A stretch of DNA of 64,000 nucleotides from Gyrodactylus bullatarudis (Eukaryota; Platyhelminthes; Monogenea; Gyrodactylidea; Gyrodactylidae). The stretch covers positions 1 to 64,000 of the forward strand of contig SSNU01000133.1 in NCBI GenBank assembly GCA_012064415.1, in the 5' to 3' direction. Position numbers and translations under genes: made by a program. A model generated the notes under the pieces. That model ran no database searches. It worked only from the letters and a program-made list of their open reading frames with translations, and had not been told where the DNA came from. Positions 31,397-43,329 of the stretch are shown here, in pieces. The number at the start of each line of letters is the position of its first letter. Within the stretch, counting starts at the first letter, position 1.

Positions 31397-31411
31397 GAAT
31401 CCGAGAATTCA
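31397..31411 (+). other. Candidate 15-nt micro-exon (ESENS)
   Basis: Flanked by TCTATTAAG and GTAAGGAAG. Reads ESENS in phase 0. It lies 179 bp after the EPSTENA block. The donor is less perfect than the others. Confidence 0.35.
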
Positions 31412-31439
31412 GTAAGGAAGAATTTTTTTAACGATTACA

Positions 31440-32858
31440 TTGGTTGAATTTATGATCGAGATTAAGAGGGGGAAATATTTTCCTTTTCGACATACAGAAT
31501 ACTTAATAAAGAAAGAAATCAATTGTCTGTTTGAGTGTAAATGTGGATTTACGAACATGTATTTACAATTAAATGTATCAGAAAGCTTCTTAAGCCTCAA
31601 AAAGAAATCAAAAATATTACTTTTGACTACACTTACTTACATGACTTTATCATCATATTTCGACAATAACTTGTCATATGGTGCCTTTTTTAGGGTTTTA
31701 ACAATAATAGGAAATAAAGATTATTTGCTCAAGCCTGCTACTAGGTGTTGCAGGATAAAAATCGGTAATGTGTTAGTTCGTCTCTACTTCCTCTCCCTTG
31801 TTTTCCGGGAATGCCGGGTACTTTTTTCACTTGGTTTGGGGAGGTTGATCGGTAGGCTGAGCTTATGTTTTTTATTAGATAGGCATCAGCCACTTTTGAC
31901 GCGTTTTCCCGTTGGTCTATAGATTATTTAAAATTTTGGTTAGAAACGTCTGTCCTGCATGACCTCAGACTCTCTCTTAATGCAGACCTATCCTCTAGAC
32001 GTATTGTGGTTTGGCCAATTTATTCGGATTAACAATTACAGGAAGAATTCTCCCAAGAGAGACAATTTCTAATACTTACTTTTCAAAAAGGGTTATTTCA
32101 AAAAAGTCTCAAGAATTTTTTTTTCCAAATATTTTTCCTAAAATATCCTTAAAAATGACCCTGATGAAAAATTTCAACACATGCTTCATTATTCTTATTT
32201 CAAAATTCACCTCTCTACCAGATTTAATTTTTGAACGATTAAACTTCGATTCAAAGATTGAAAGTGAACTTTCTCCTTATATAGACACTTTGATGGAAAA
32301 TTCTTACGCAAATCTAGGTTCTTACAATTTTTTTCATATCTCTGAAGAGTTATTAATTGCAATAAACTCCAATTTTTTTGTAGTTTTGCAAAAATTAATT
32401 GACATCCTTTTAAATATCTGTATGTCGTGGCTAATAAGTTAAAAGTTTCTCATAAAAATTAAATCCCAAATAAAAATAAATTTATCTCAAAGGTTACAGA
32501 ATAAATAAAAACGTGGATGATCATGCACAAGTCGTAAAAAATCAAGAGCTCAAATAAGGAAATTAAGATTTAAATAAAATTATTTTCAAGTAGTTTCTTT
32601 TGCAAATTTTCGGGTTTTTTCGGGAAATTAAATTGGAATTTATTCTTTCTAAAAACAATATTTTTTATTAATTTAGATGCATAATTATAAGTAACATCAA
32701 GGATTATTTTATCAAAAAATCATTAACACAAAAAATATTTCGATTTAAAGATATTGGATATTTTATTAAAACTAATAATTTCTATACACCGTTGAATAAA
32801 GCTTGTCTTGACAATTCCAAAATTGCTGCATTTCGAAAAAAAGGCTAAAGTTTATTTT
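31440..32858. other. Gene-free stretch
   Basis: Two open frames (31440-31922 and 32011-32442) have composition-driven sequence (Leu/Phe/Ile/Lys) and match nothing I recognise. No repeat structure was found. Confidence 0.4.
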
Positions 32859-32859
32859 A

Positions 32860-34111
32860 GGAACGCAGGTTTTTTACTGTATTTACTTACAAGTAGCTTC
32901 GAGAATTCATTATTAAGAGTTAAACGAGATTTTAATAAGGGGAAATATAATCTTTATTTAAAATAATCAAGAATATATATCTTTAATTTTCTTAAAAGTT
33001 GCCGATAAGATTCACTTTTTATTCTTTCTTCTGAATAGATATTGGTTCAGATAAGAGTCGATTAGAGCCTTCCTCTTGTTTCGAACTGCATAAAACTCTT
33101 TTTTAGCAGCACTCCATATCGACTCTATTCGGTTCGTGTGAAAATCTGATGAGCTGACTAATCTGTACTTGTGACATACAGTCTCATGTTTATATCCTTC
33201 TTGAGAAAGGCGGGCATACGACTTGAATTCATCAGAGACTATCGTTGAACCAGGTAATATTTTCTTCTTGATAATCTTGAATAAAGTTTCTTTTGATCGA
33301 TTTTTGACAGTCTGCATGATGCATTGACCTCTACTGTCAACACCTCAAAAACCCATACCGATTCACACTTGATTTTTCGGCCACGTCTGTATTTAAGATG
33401 AACAAAATAGGCTTCGTCTATTTAAACATTAATATCTTTGCCACCAATAACGACATTTTCTCTTATGGTCGACTGGCTGAAAACATTTCGAACGAAATTC
33501 CTCCAATCCACCACGACTGAGCTGGATATATAAAGGTATCGCATGAGAGCCTCTTGTGCATCTGTCTTATAGTACACAGCAATGATAATCGTAAGAATTT
33601 CCCATATCTTGAGATAGGATTTGCTTAAGAAGGTTCCTAAAGTATATTAGATAAAGAAAACTAACCATGTCTAATCGAATTTTTAGCTCAACAAGGTGAA
33701 AAATGCCATATCTTCTTATCAACTGACTTAGCTGATTTGATGATCGTCATCACTCTTCCACATACATGTCGTTTTGAGACTGAGATTAATCCCAAACGCT
33801 GACACAGTCAAACAATGACAACTGGATTTATAATAGAATTTAATGAAGCTTAGGTCAATATTAGAATTCTCAGCCATACACAACTGGATCTTGACGAAAG
33901 ATCAATCCAGTTGATAAATGTTCACAATTTTCAAGGTTTATATCTTTTATATCCATGAATAATATTTTTTTAATGTGCCGATAAAAACAAATTAAGTATC
34001 TGAAATAAGAGCTTATAAAGATTCTATTTTGAACTATTTTAATATCGTTTAACTCTTAATGATGAATTATCGAAGCTACTTTTAAGTAATACAGTAAAAA
34101 ATCTGCGTTCC
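32860..34111. mobile_element. Merlin DNA transposon
   Basis: Inverted ends: GGAACGCAGGTTTTTTACTG at the left and its near-complement, ending in TCTGCGTTCC, at the right. Similarity continues for about 75 bp (32860-32936 and 34035-34111). The encoded transposase is of the ISXO2/IS1016 type that defines Merlin. I could not identify a clear 8-9-bp target duplication. Confidence 0.85.
33012..33940 (-). pseudogene. Merlin (ISXO2-like) transposase
   Basis: From upstream to downstream: SKSYLKIWEI..IIIAVYY, then VVDWRNFVRN, VVIGGKDINV, stop, IDEAYFVHLKYRRGRKIKC (first acidic residue cluster), a frameshift at GVDSRG, and the open C-terminal 101 aa. The last part has STIVSDEFKSYARLSQEGYK (Asp) and DFHTNRIESIWSAAKKEF (Glu in the N-x-I-E-x-x-W box). 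The acidic triad fits DDE catalysis. One stop and one or more frameshifts inactivate it. Confidence 0.85.
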
Positions 34112-34140
34112 TAAACTGAACATTAGACGAAAAAAATCCA

Positions 34141-34445
34141 AGGTCACTGAGCATTTAAAAACAGCTGGTTTGGGATTTATCACAAACTAATAAACTTAAA
34201 GGAAGAAGCAGATCCTGAAGAGATAAAGATATCTCTACTGAGCATCTACAAAAATATCAGCAAAAAGAAAAGGGTTAGAAAGAATTTAAGAAGAGAACAC
34301 ATCGAGGCACTTAGAGAAATAACTAGCAATAGTGACCAGATATAAGGAAAGGTATAGTTATTATGAAAAAAACAAGACTACGTTAGAGCAAGGAAAAAAT
34401 TTCTCGCCGATGAAAACAAATTTGAGAAGAAAATAATTGAAAAGA
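34141..34445 (+). pseudogene. PLE2-type N-terminal fragment
   Basis: Nucleotides match the region upstream of the PLE2 RT (about 16690-16900) in inverse orientation: AAGGAAAAGGTATAG-like and AAACAAGACTACGTTAGAGCA. Translation gives GKGIVIMKK across stops. It ends where the Tc1 fragment begins. Confidence 0.7.
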
Positions 34446-34454
34446 TTCGGGAGA

Positions 34455-34985
34455 GGTAATCTTTTCTGATGAGAAAAAGCTCAACTTGGATGGGCCAGAT
34501 GGCCTCAGTGTATGTTGGATTGACAAATCTGCACCTAAGCTAACTTGGACTAAGAGAGGATTTTGTGGAGGAACTGTAATGATACGGGGGTTTATTAAAA
34601 ACGATTTCATTGGCCGTTTGGTTGATGTTGATCATAAGCCTGATTCAAATTCCTATACAAAAGTTTTAGAAGAGAATATTCTACCTTTTAAAGAGGAGCT
34701 CGAGAATTCAAATTTTGCATAACGCTCCATGTCATCGATCAATCTCTACCAAAAGTTGGTTTCGAGAACATGGAATCATTTTGCTTGAATGGCCATCTGG
34801 AGGTACATATTAAAATCTCTGGTGAATTCTAGCTTGAAAAGGCTATGCGAATGATAGACAGTAAAGATGAATTAATAAAGTGCATATTTGGAGAGTGTAA
34901 TTTAATAGAGAAAGAAAATCTCTATAAGTCTATGCCAAAAAGATGCTTATCAGTGGTTCAAAATGATGGAAAAAAGTGAAAACTT
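34455..34985 (+). pseudogene. Tc1/mariner transposase fragment
   Basis: VIFSDEKKLNLDGPDGLSVC (first Asp in FSDEKK), WIDKSAPKLTWTKRGFCGGT, then NSYTKVLEENILPFKEE. After frame breaks come VSRTWNHF and LIEKENLYKSMPKRCLSVV, the C-terminal S-M-P-R-R-like motif. The second Asp block (QQDNAP-type) is reduced to NAPCHRS-like sequence in another frame. No inverted ends recognised. Confidence 0.85.
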
Positions 34986-35204
34986 TATTTTGCCAATATA
35001 AATTTCAATGAAAACGGTAATCTTGTAATTTTGTATTTATAAATGATTCAGATCGAAAAAATACTGCTGCTAAACCGAAAGAACTATTTTGCAAATTAAT
35101 ATAAATAAAAATAACCATACAACAACAAGTTTTTAACCTTTTTTGGTAAACAATTTATTTATCCATTGATAAATTTATATATTTTATTTAATAAAACCAG
35201 GATT

Positions 35205-35241
35205 AGAGATTGATGAGACCTGACTAAATATATATATCTCT
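35205..35241 (+). ncRNA. Hammerhead-like motif, type C
   Basis: AGAGA, UUGAUGA, GACCUGAC, then UAA in place of GAA, AUAUAUAU and UCUCU. Helix I pairs five bases. C3 is U and G12 is U, so it should be inactive. It follows the PLE2-type fragment at 34141, consistent with a PLE2 3' end. Confidence 0.5.
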
Positions 35242-36898
35242 TATAAATTTATGCTTATAAAATAACCTATGGTAAGTTTGTAAATTCATAAGGTCATTCA
35301 GCATTCCTTTAGGATATGTTTGGGAAAAAGAATTTATTTATCTTGTTCTGAATTAGTGGTGTTGCCTTATCCTCTTTGTAAGGTAGCTTGAAGTAGACAG
35401 TTCTCTTAGGACTTTTTCCAGTATTCTGTCTATCCATTTTGGTCAGTTTGGCATTTTGGGATGATATTTTTCAATATCGATTTTTTGGTTCAAATTTCGT
35501 TTCTCGAACTATTCTGGCAAATCTTATGATCTTTTTATCCTTTTGATATGTTCTAGTGGGAAATCTCAATCTGGTCACAAAATTATTCTTCATACGATGA
35601 CGCAATGCGTTCTTAAATCCACACCCTCCTATACCCCTAACTCTTATTTTCTCTGTCTCTTTCATTCTTTTAAAAGTCAAACTCAGATTACGTAGCAGTT
35701 TACCCCACTCAATTCAATAGCTCATAGTGTACGTTGTTGGAGGTATAGGAGGGTGTGTGAGGGTCTTCTAAATAATCCAAGAATTAAAAATTTCTACTGA
35801 TAAAGATTTTCTGTTTTGATAAACTTTAATTATCAAGCTCAATCGTTCATATACATTATCATTTATCTTTATTTCTAGAAGGATATTGTAAGCGTTTCGA
35901 TATCATCCACATATGTTTTTTTTATTCCATTTTTACTATTTTAAAATAATTATATATCATCAAATTTATCATTCTACGAAATTATATTTCCGGGATTTTC
36001 TTTCCCAATGTTAAGAATCACTAGTCATGATTTCTATCTTTAGACTATTAATGTAAAGGTATATTCAAAAAAGGGAAAATCGTTCTAATTTTGTATCATG
36101 ACTGATATCTAACAAATAAGAAAAACATGTCTGTTCAAAGAGTGAATAAGAGTCAGAATGCCCTCTCCAGAATCATTCAAGATGGCAAACATTAACTTTA
36201 ACAGTCATTTTTATTTTTAAGGTAACAAATGTTTTTGTGCCTTTTTAATTCTAGACTCGTGAAGTCAAAACCCTTTAGGATCTGCTCACATTACGATCTT
36301 CTATGGATACGTGTATTTCATTTGAAAAAAGATTGGAATGCTTGAAAACGTTCCTCTCCGCATAACAATGTAATTCCTGAAAATTAAGGGTTAATTATAA
36401 AAATGACCCCAATCTCAATTGTCAACTCTTATCCTCAAATCAATTATTCTCATTTTAAAATTCCTCTCTCTACCTTTTTATTACAGTTATCGCTTTCAAT
36501 AATTTTTTGGTCAATTTTAACCAACTAGCTGATAAAATTAGCTGTAATAATATTAACGAACCATAACTTAATTTATTCGAGGTATTGTAATTTTTGAATC
36601 CGCTATATATACATATACATCGGAAGATCAAGAAAAAATAATTCAGAAACAAGGGAAAATAATTTATTGGTCAGGTATTCAATATTCAAGAGTCTTATTG
36701 AATGGTTTAACTTGAATGTAATGCTGGGATTAAGGAACACGTTGTAGTTGGAAAAGACATTTAGTTGGAACCAGATAGGGCTAATGAAAAGTAAATGAAA
36801 GGGGATAGAGAGCAGGTGTATACAATGAAATACGAGATGATTAGGCCGGTAAAATCAAGATTTTTCCTAGGTCAATTAAAATTAGGTACATAAATGTA
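35242..36898. other. Gene-free stretch
   Basis: Nothing coding is supported. A small inverted repeat (CACACCCTCCTATACC at about 35620 and its complement GGTATAGGAGGGTGTG at about 35742) could form a hairpin with a ~105-bp loop. Confidence 0.45.
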
Positions 36899-37265
36899 TG
36901 TAACAGCATAGTCACCAAAACTTTTGAATATTACTTTAAAAACCTAATTCATCTATTAATACTACTCAGTAGTAATAATATATTAATACAAACTCTTATG
37001 TACACGATCACTATCGACCAATCATATTGAAGGACCCTTATTAACCAATGAGATCAATGGAGGTTAATTTGTTTAATCACGTAGGTACACAGGTTATATT
37101 TCTCTGTGTACACCTCGTGGTAAGTCGTAAAAACTATGAATCTCTTCTATTCATACCTAATGTACCTTTATTAGCCTTTTTATTGCATTTATCACACAAA
37201 TATACAGTCCTCATAAATACATGACTTTACTAACTACAATGTCTTCCTTTACACCAACCACCACA
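36899..37265 (+). repeat. Gypsy 5' LTR
   Basis: Starts TGTAACAGCATAGTCACC and ends CCACCACA. Followed at once by ATTTGGTCCGGTGATGACG, where a primer-binding site is expected. The tRNA was not identified. The gag frame's first ATG (37221) lies inside the LTR. Confidence 0.93.
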
Positions 37266-38324
37266 ATTTGGTCCGGTGATGACGACGTCAAAGCAACTAC
37301 AATTTCATGCCCAATCACGACGACTTCCCAATGCTGGTCAAATGCACAACTTCGCTCAGGAAATGAAACCAGCATAATATCATCAACAACAATCACAAGC
37401 ACAACATCGTATACTCCTTCTGTCACAAACAATTTCAACCAACAACTACCTACGCCATCCAAGATCCCAACCTCCATGCCACAAAATGCATCAACAGTTT
37501 TTCCATTATCCAACCTCTCAACATTTCAACCATCCTCACAATTCAATTCTCATGGGCAAATAGAAAACCAAACATCACAAAGACAGGCATTCATCGACCT
37601 GTCGAAACAAATAACCTTCAATCCAGACAATTTTGAGTCTTGGAAAACCGAGATAGACATATATACAAGCTGCCTAAACATACCCGCCGAAAAGAAGTTC
37701 TTAGCTGCATGGACAACTATCCCCCAGAAGTATAAGCAAAAACTCACACCTACTTTGAACTGTCATGGTCCTGAAGCATATAACAGATTACACGAGGCAC
37801 TGAAGCAGATCACCATGGAATCTAAATAAGAAATGTTCACGCACGTCCAGTCTCAGTCAAGGTTAGGTATACTTAAACCTTCAGAAACCTACAACAAATT
37901 ACACAACATCTATGCTGGAAGTGAGGAAGCAACAATAAACGCCTTTGAACAAGCTCTCCCAGATAGGCTCCGTCAACGACTCGCAGAGCACAGAATTCTT
38001 GGCACTCCACTAAACAAAATCATCAACATACTTGACAACGACAATCCGGCACAATCAAACTACCAATCATTGTCGCAACCAACACTCGATTTCCAGAGTC
38101 AAATTCTCAGTCAGCTCACTGCAATGATGGAAAAGCTCAACACACAAGAACAAGAAATCAGACAACTCAAGGGTGCTCGAGAAGTAAACTGGGTTAGATC
38201 AAGGTCAAGGACTCCATCCAATAAAAGAAGCTCAAGTCAAAGAAGACCGACCCACAATCATGAAGGCATATGTTTTTATCACGAAAAATATGGCACAAGC
38301 GCCAGAAAATGTAACCTTCCCTGA
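37221..38324 (+). pseudogene. Gypsy gag
   Basis: Structural capsid protein. Frame 37221-37829 (202 aa, Thr/Ser/Gln-rich N-terminus, then FNPDNFESWKTEIDIY) is closed by TAA. The same frame continues at 37833 with FTHVQSQSRLGILKPSETYN, ALPDRLRQRLAEHRILGTPL and the C-terminal ICFYHEKYGTSARKCNLP, a His/Cys array typical of animal Gypsy gag. The single TAA at 37827-37829 is the only gag lesion seen. Confidence 0.88.
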
Positions 38325-38429
38325 CACTTTGGCAATCAAAAAAACTAAAATCCTGCCTGGCCAAGACGGTTAACCATGCAGGAAAAAGAGCCGTCAAATT
38401 TCCATCTTCACTCATTCACATATATGACA

Positions 38430-38905
38430 ACTTGTTAAAAAAAAATTCTTAATTGACTCCGGTTCAGAAATCTCCATACTATCAAGTCGACTAAAAACGA
38501 AGTTTCACACAATCCAGGATGTAAATTCAGAAATCTATGCCGCCAACAACAAAATCATCAAAACGCAGGGTACAACATTTGCATCAGTAGAACTAGGCTT
38601 GAACAAAACCATGTCATGGAAATTCATCATAGCAGAGACTAACATCAACATAATTGGAATTGACTTTCTCACCGAATAAAACATCTCAGTTGATCCAAAA
38701 AATCGTCTCATTATCGACAACAACACAGGTAGGACAGCCGAATCCACCCACTCTGATGACTCATACAGAATACACAGCATAAGACTCATCAAACCATTTC
38801 CAAAGATGGACGAAAACCTGCAAAAAATCATCACTGACTACAACAACCACATGACTACCAAACAGCATCTCCCAAATTCGGCATCCAAATATCAAATCAT
38901 ACTTC
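38430..38905 (+). pseudogene. Gypsy retropepsin
   Basis: Aspartic protease that matures the polyprotein. FLIDSGSEISILSSRL carries the D-S-G active site, and NIIGIDFLTE the flap-distal I-I-G-x-D-F-L motif. A TAA follows FLTE, then NISVDPKNRLIIDNN resumes. It continues into the RT frame through a frameshift near 38900. Confidence 0.85.
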
Positions 38906-38908
38906 AAC

Positions 38909-39884
38909 ATGACCAAGCTATATCCTGTAAAAAAACCCTTCCCAATGGATCCGGAAACAGAACAATTAGCCAAAAATATGTTCAAAGAACTGATAGACAA
39001 CGGTATCTGTCGCAGATCGAATTCTCCTTACGCCTCACCTCTCATCTGTGTCCCAAAGAAAGGCACCAACGAACTGAGACTATGTGGCGATTACAGAAAA
39101 CTCAACAACATCACAACAAAGGATGAATACTGCATTCCTAACCCTGCCGAAATCATCCAAGCTGCATCAAAAGGTCGAATTTTTTCCAAGATTGACTTAG
39201 TAAAAGCCTTCCATCAAATAGAACTCGAAGAAAAATCGATACCATACACTGCCATCAAAACCCCATTTGGACTTTTCGAGTACACAAGAATGCCCTATGG
39301 TCTGAAAAACAGTTCGCCAGCCTTCCAAAGATATATGGACTCAATTCTACAGGACAAACCTTTCCTGAGATGCTACATAGACGACATAATAATCTTTAGC
39401 AACGATGAAGAGCAACATCTTGAACACTTACAAGAACTATTCGAACTGCTGAAATCAAACATGATTCAAATAAAACTCTCAAAATGCGAATTCAGAAAAG
39501 ATGAAATCATATTCCTCGGTCACAAAATCAAGCATAAATTTATTGAACCTGATCCCCAGAACTTAGCAGCCATTGACACAGTCGAACCTCCAAAAACAGT
39601 CAGAGGACTAAGAAAAATGCTGGGAATGTTCTCCTTTTACCGCCACTACATCAAAGACTACACCAAAACAACAGCTTCCCTTTACAACAGCTTAGAGCCT
39701 GAATCCTGAAAAAAACGGATCAGCAAATAAACGATATCAACACACTCAAATCGAAGTTTAAAGAAATACCAAAACTAGCAACAGCAGACTTCGGAAAACC
39801 TTTACACTTATACACTGACGCCTCAGAAATGGCTATTGGTGCCAGCTTAGAACAAGAAATTGATGGAAAACGACTGCCCATAAG
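38909..39884 (+). pseudogene. Gypsy reverse transcriptase and start of RNase H
   Basis: Copies the genomic RNA into cDNA. Motifs in order: GICRRSNSPYASPLICVPKK, RLCGDYRKLNNITTKDEY, FSKIDLVKAFHQIELEE, TPFGLFEYTRMPYGLKNSSP, LRCYIDDIIIFS (catalytic YIDD) and IIFLGHKIKHKFIEPDPQNL. The frame stops at 39709 and RNase H begins with LHLYTDASEMAIGASLEQE before the foldback insertion at 39885. Confidence 0.93.
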
Positions 39885-41596
39885 GGTTAAAGTTAAGATC
39901 AGTTCCCTCCTCTTAAATAGTTTATTACTCAAAAGTTACCACTGAGACTTTAAAATAATAAATATATGCATAAATTATTATTATTGACTCACTTCTTAAC
40001 ATTTTTGATCCATCTTTTCAATTCCAGGTCTCCACATGTGAAAAATGCCGAAAGTTTCATATATCCATTTATATTCCCACGAAATTCAAAAAATCCATTA
40101 TAAAAAACAAAATCTGTCTTCTTTCTATGCATTGTTTGAATAAAACAATTCAAAACACAAGTATTTTACAAAAATTCAACATGACTCTAACATTGGATGA
40201 CATAACTATTCATAATTTGGAGAAACTTTCATGCAATTTAATTGCATCAAACGTAAATAATACTATAGGTATTATTCGCCTATGCCAAAGAGTTGGACTT
40301 ATTGCCGAACAGATCNNNNNNNNNNNNNNNNNNNNNNNNNNNNNNNNNNNNNNNNNNNNNNNNNNNNNNNNNNNNNNNNNNNNNNNNNNNNNNNNNNNNN
40401 NNNNNNNNNNNNNNNNNNNNNNNNNNNNNNNNNNNNNNNNNNNNNNNNNNNNNNNNNNNNNNNNNNNNNNNNNNNNNNNNNNNNNNNNNNNNNNNNNNNN
40501 NNNNNNNNNNNNNNNNNNNNNNNNNNNNNNNNNNNNNNNNNNNNNNNNNNNNNNNNNNNNNNNNNNNNNNNNNNNNNNNNNNNNNNNNNNNNNNNNNNNN
40601 NNNNNNNNNNNNNNNNNNNNNNNNNNNNNNNNNNNNNNNNNNNNNNNNNNNNNNNNNNNNNNNNNNNNNNNNNNNNNNNNNNNNNNNNNNNNNNNNNNNN
40701 NNNNNNNNNNNNNNNNNNNNNNNNNNNNNNNNNNNNNNNNNNNNNNNNNNNNNNNNNNNNNNNNNNNNNNNNNNNNNNNNNNNNNNNNNNNNNNNNNNNN
40801 NNNNNNNNNNNNNNNNNNNNNNNNNNNNNNNNNNNNNNNNNNNNNNNNNNNNNNNNNNNNNNNNNNNNNNNNNNNNNNNNNNNNNNNNNNNNNNNNNNNN
40901 NNNNNNNNNNNNNNNNNNNNNNNNNNNNNNNNNNNNNNNNNNNNNNNNNNNNNNNNNNNNNNNNNNNNNNNNNNNNNNNNNNNNNNNNNNNNNNNNNNNN
41001 NNNNNNNNNNNNNNNNNNNNNNNNNNNNNNNNNNNNNNNNNNNNNNNNNNNNNNNNNNNNNNNNNNNNNNNNNNNNNNNNNNNNNNNNNNNNNNNNNNNN
41101 NNNNNNNNNNNNNNNNNNNNNNNNNNNNNNNNNNNNNNNNNNNNNNNNNNNNNNNNNNNNGATCTGTTCGGCAATAAGTCCAACTCTTTGGCATAGGCGA
41201 ATAATACCTATAGTATTATTTACGTTTGATGCAATTAAATTGCATGAAAGTTTCTCCAAATTATGAATAGTTATGTCATCCAATGTTAGAGTCATGTTGA
41301 ATTTTTGTAAAATACTTGTGTTTTGAATTGTTTTATTCAAACAATGCATAGAAAGAAGACAGATTTTGTTTTTTATAATGGATTTTTTGAATTTCGTGGG
41401 AATATAAATGGATATATGAAACTTTCGGCATTTTTCACATGTGGAGACCTGGAATTGAAAAGATGGATCAAAAATGTTAAGAAGTGAGTCAATAATAATA
41501 ATTTATGCATATATTTATTATTTTAAAGTCTCAGTGGTAACTTTTGAGTAATAAACTATTTAAGAGGGGGGGGGGGAACTGATCTTAACTTTAGCC
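39885..41596. mobile_element. Foldback element with ~430-bp arms and 8-bp target duplication, copy 1
   Basis: Ends GG(T/C)TAAAGTTAAGATCAG with CCCATAAG duplicated on both sides (39877-39884 and 41597-41604). The arms 39885-40315 and 41161-41596 are near-perfect inverted copies that run up to the N gap. Each arm holds a stretch reading MHCLNKTIQNTSILQKFNMT inward and SAFFTCGDLELKRWIKNVKK outward; the latter resembles the end of a THAP domain and is followed by a GTGAGT donor. 8-bp duplications occur in P and hAT elements. I lean to a P-type origin, with moderate confidence. Confidence 0.85.
40316..41160. other. Assembly gap (N) at the centre of a palindrome
   Basis: 845 Ns between the two arms of the foldback element. 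GATC is present at both gap edges. Frames crossing it are artefacts. Confidence 0.99.
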
Positions 41597-41604
41597 CCCA
41601 TAAG

Positions 41605-41989
41605 ATTCTTCTCAAGATTTCTCTTGAAAACGGAACAGAACTACTGGATCTTTGATAAAGAGCTTCTTGCCATCTATGAAGCAGTTACAAAGAAATTCAC
41701 ACATTACCTTCAGAACAAAAAATTTCATCTACACACGGACAACAAAGCTCTAGTACAAGCAATTCAAAACCCCACGGTAAAAAACTCTAGTCGTGTGAGA
41801 AAAAAACTGCAACAAATCTCAGAACTCGACTTCCAAATAAGCCACATAAAAGGAGACGACAACAAGACAGCAGACATCCTAAGCAGAAGAAGCTGCAATG
41901 GCACATACAAAAGCATAGAAAAAACAACTGAAAAAGAAATCAGCAAATCCCAACAAGAGGACGAACTATTCCTCATCATAATGTACTAG
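41605..41989 (+). pseudogene. Gypsy RNase H, second half
   Basis: Resumes after the insertion: KTEQNYWIFDKELLAIYEAV (catalytic Glu), KFHLHTDNKALVQAI (Asp) and ISHIKGDDNKTADILSR (Asp). Removing the insertion and one copy of the 8-bp duplication would bring the two halves together without large loss. Confidence 0.9.
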
Positions 41990-42037
41990 AACCAGTAAAG
42001 ATTCACAAAAAGCAAATGGAAAGAGGAAGAAATCTAC

Positions 42038-42795
42038 GTGACGACAGGTGAAAAGCCAACACCAGCCCTCCCGACATCACTCACAAAAAAATGCTTCGAT
42101 CAAATCCATCAACTTCATCATCCAGGAAGAGAGGCAACCCTGAGATTGATAAAAGAAAGGTATAACTGGCCAAGAATGAATGCTGACATTTTCAAATGGT
42201 GCAAAGAATGCATCGCATGTCAAAAAGCCAAGGTCACAAGACACACCAAAACTCAACCTGCTCAGATTCCCATTCCAACAGAAGGATTCAAAGTGATCCA
42301 TGCCGACATTACAGATTTGCCCGAATCCCAAGGCTTCAAACACCTCTTCACCATCACAGACAGATACACAAGATGGACAGAAGCCATACCCATTGCAAAC
42401 ATAACATCAATCACGGTAATAAAGCAACTAGAACTACAATGGATTGCTCGTTTTAGAATCCCGGAAAAACTCATCACAGACAGAGGAAGACAATTCACCT
42501 CCAATGAGTTTAAAACATTCTGCAGAAGACTCGGCATAAAACACCAGACGACAACCGCTTACAATCCTAGATACAATGGTCTTGATGAGAGAACACACAG
42601 AACCTTGAAGAACGCACTCAGAGCAGCAGAAGACCAAGACTGGATAGACCATCTACCACTAGCACTTCTTGGTTTAAGAAACACTAAATCAACAGATCAC
42701 AAATACTCCCCAGCTCAAATGGTCTTTGGTGAAAGCATGAGAATCCCAGGCACAATAGTTCCACAGAGCAAGGAACAAAAAAAGGAAGAAGTCAA
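42038..42795 (+). pseudogene. Gypsy integrase
   Basis: Inserts cDNA into the genome. Zinc domain: HQLHHPGREATLRLIKERYN and CKECIACQKAK (HHCC). Catalytic core: IHADITDLPESQ (Asp), LITDRGRQFTS (Asp) and NPRYNGLDERTHRTLK (Glu). The frame is open until the Penelope insertion near 42795. Its last ~35 codons (PVIYQEISTIFQ and on) are Penelope-derived. Confidence 0.93.
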
Positions 42796-43290
42796 ATTTT
42801 ATACGAGAAAGGCGATGCCTGTGATTTATCAAGAAATAAGTACTATATTTCAGGCATACTCTTCAGTCTTTACATGCCAATATAAATACATTACATAATT
42901 ACATTATGAGCAAAACAATATCTGATTGGTTGGCCTTTCATCGTACATGTACAATATGTATGCTCAGATTACAGGTGTGAAAATGACTAATATATTGATA
43001 GTCCTTCCAAGAAAGTACTTTGTGAGGAGCGTGGATGGACATACTTCTACACATACAATGAATAATTATAATAATTCTTAAGTTATACTATAAACAAAAT
43101 GGTTAATAGATACACACGTGTTCGATTGTGGTGACACTACTATCCTGACATAATGTAATAATTGTTTTTTTGGAACAATTTGGGTTACTAATCTGTGACA
43201 ATATAACAATATTCATTGGGACATAAATTTTAAGATAGAGGTTTGTTTTAAACTTCTATCTGCTGATCGAGGCCTTGGTTTAGAGGGCGC
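42795..43290 (-). mobile_element. Penelope 3' end inserted in the Gypsy integrase
   Basis: Minus strand: a coding end PRSADRSLKQTSILKFMSQ with TGA at about 43218, an AT-rich untranslated stretch, then a type-A hammerhead at 42870-42831. Its Q-x-x-I-x-x-F-M ending parallels other PLE tails here. The Gypsy integrase C-terminus resumes beyond it. Confidence 0.65.
42831..42870 (-). ncRNA. Hammerhead ribozyme, type A, variant helix I
   Basis: Minus strand: AAGA, CUGAAGA, GUAUGCCU, GAA, AUAUAGUACUUAU, U, UCUU. Helix I is AAGA/UCUU, different from UCACA/UGUGA of other type-A copies but fully paired. Position 11.1 is U, giving a G-U at the base of helix II. Confidence 0.65.
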
Positions 43291-43329
43291 TTCAATTGTA
43301 ATGGTACTACTTTTCACTTTCAACACTGG

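Noticed and set aside
31440..32442. Two ORFs of 160 and 143 codons
   Set aside because: Composition follows AT-rich chance ORFs. No motif, no repeat partner and no splice or start context was found.
40127..41349. Six long frames over the second gap in both orientations
   Set aside because: They come from the palindromic arms and Ns. Only the short arm-encoded peptides are real, and they belong to a foldback element.
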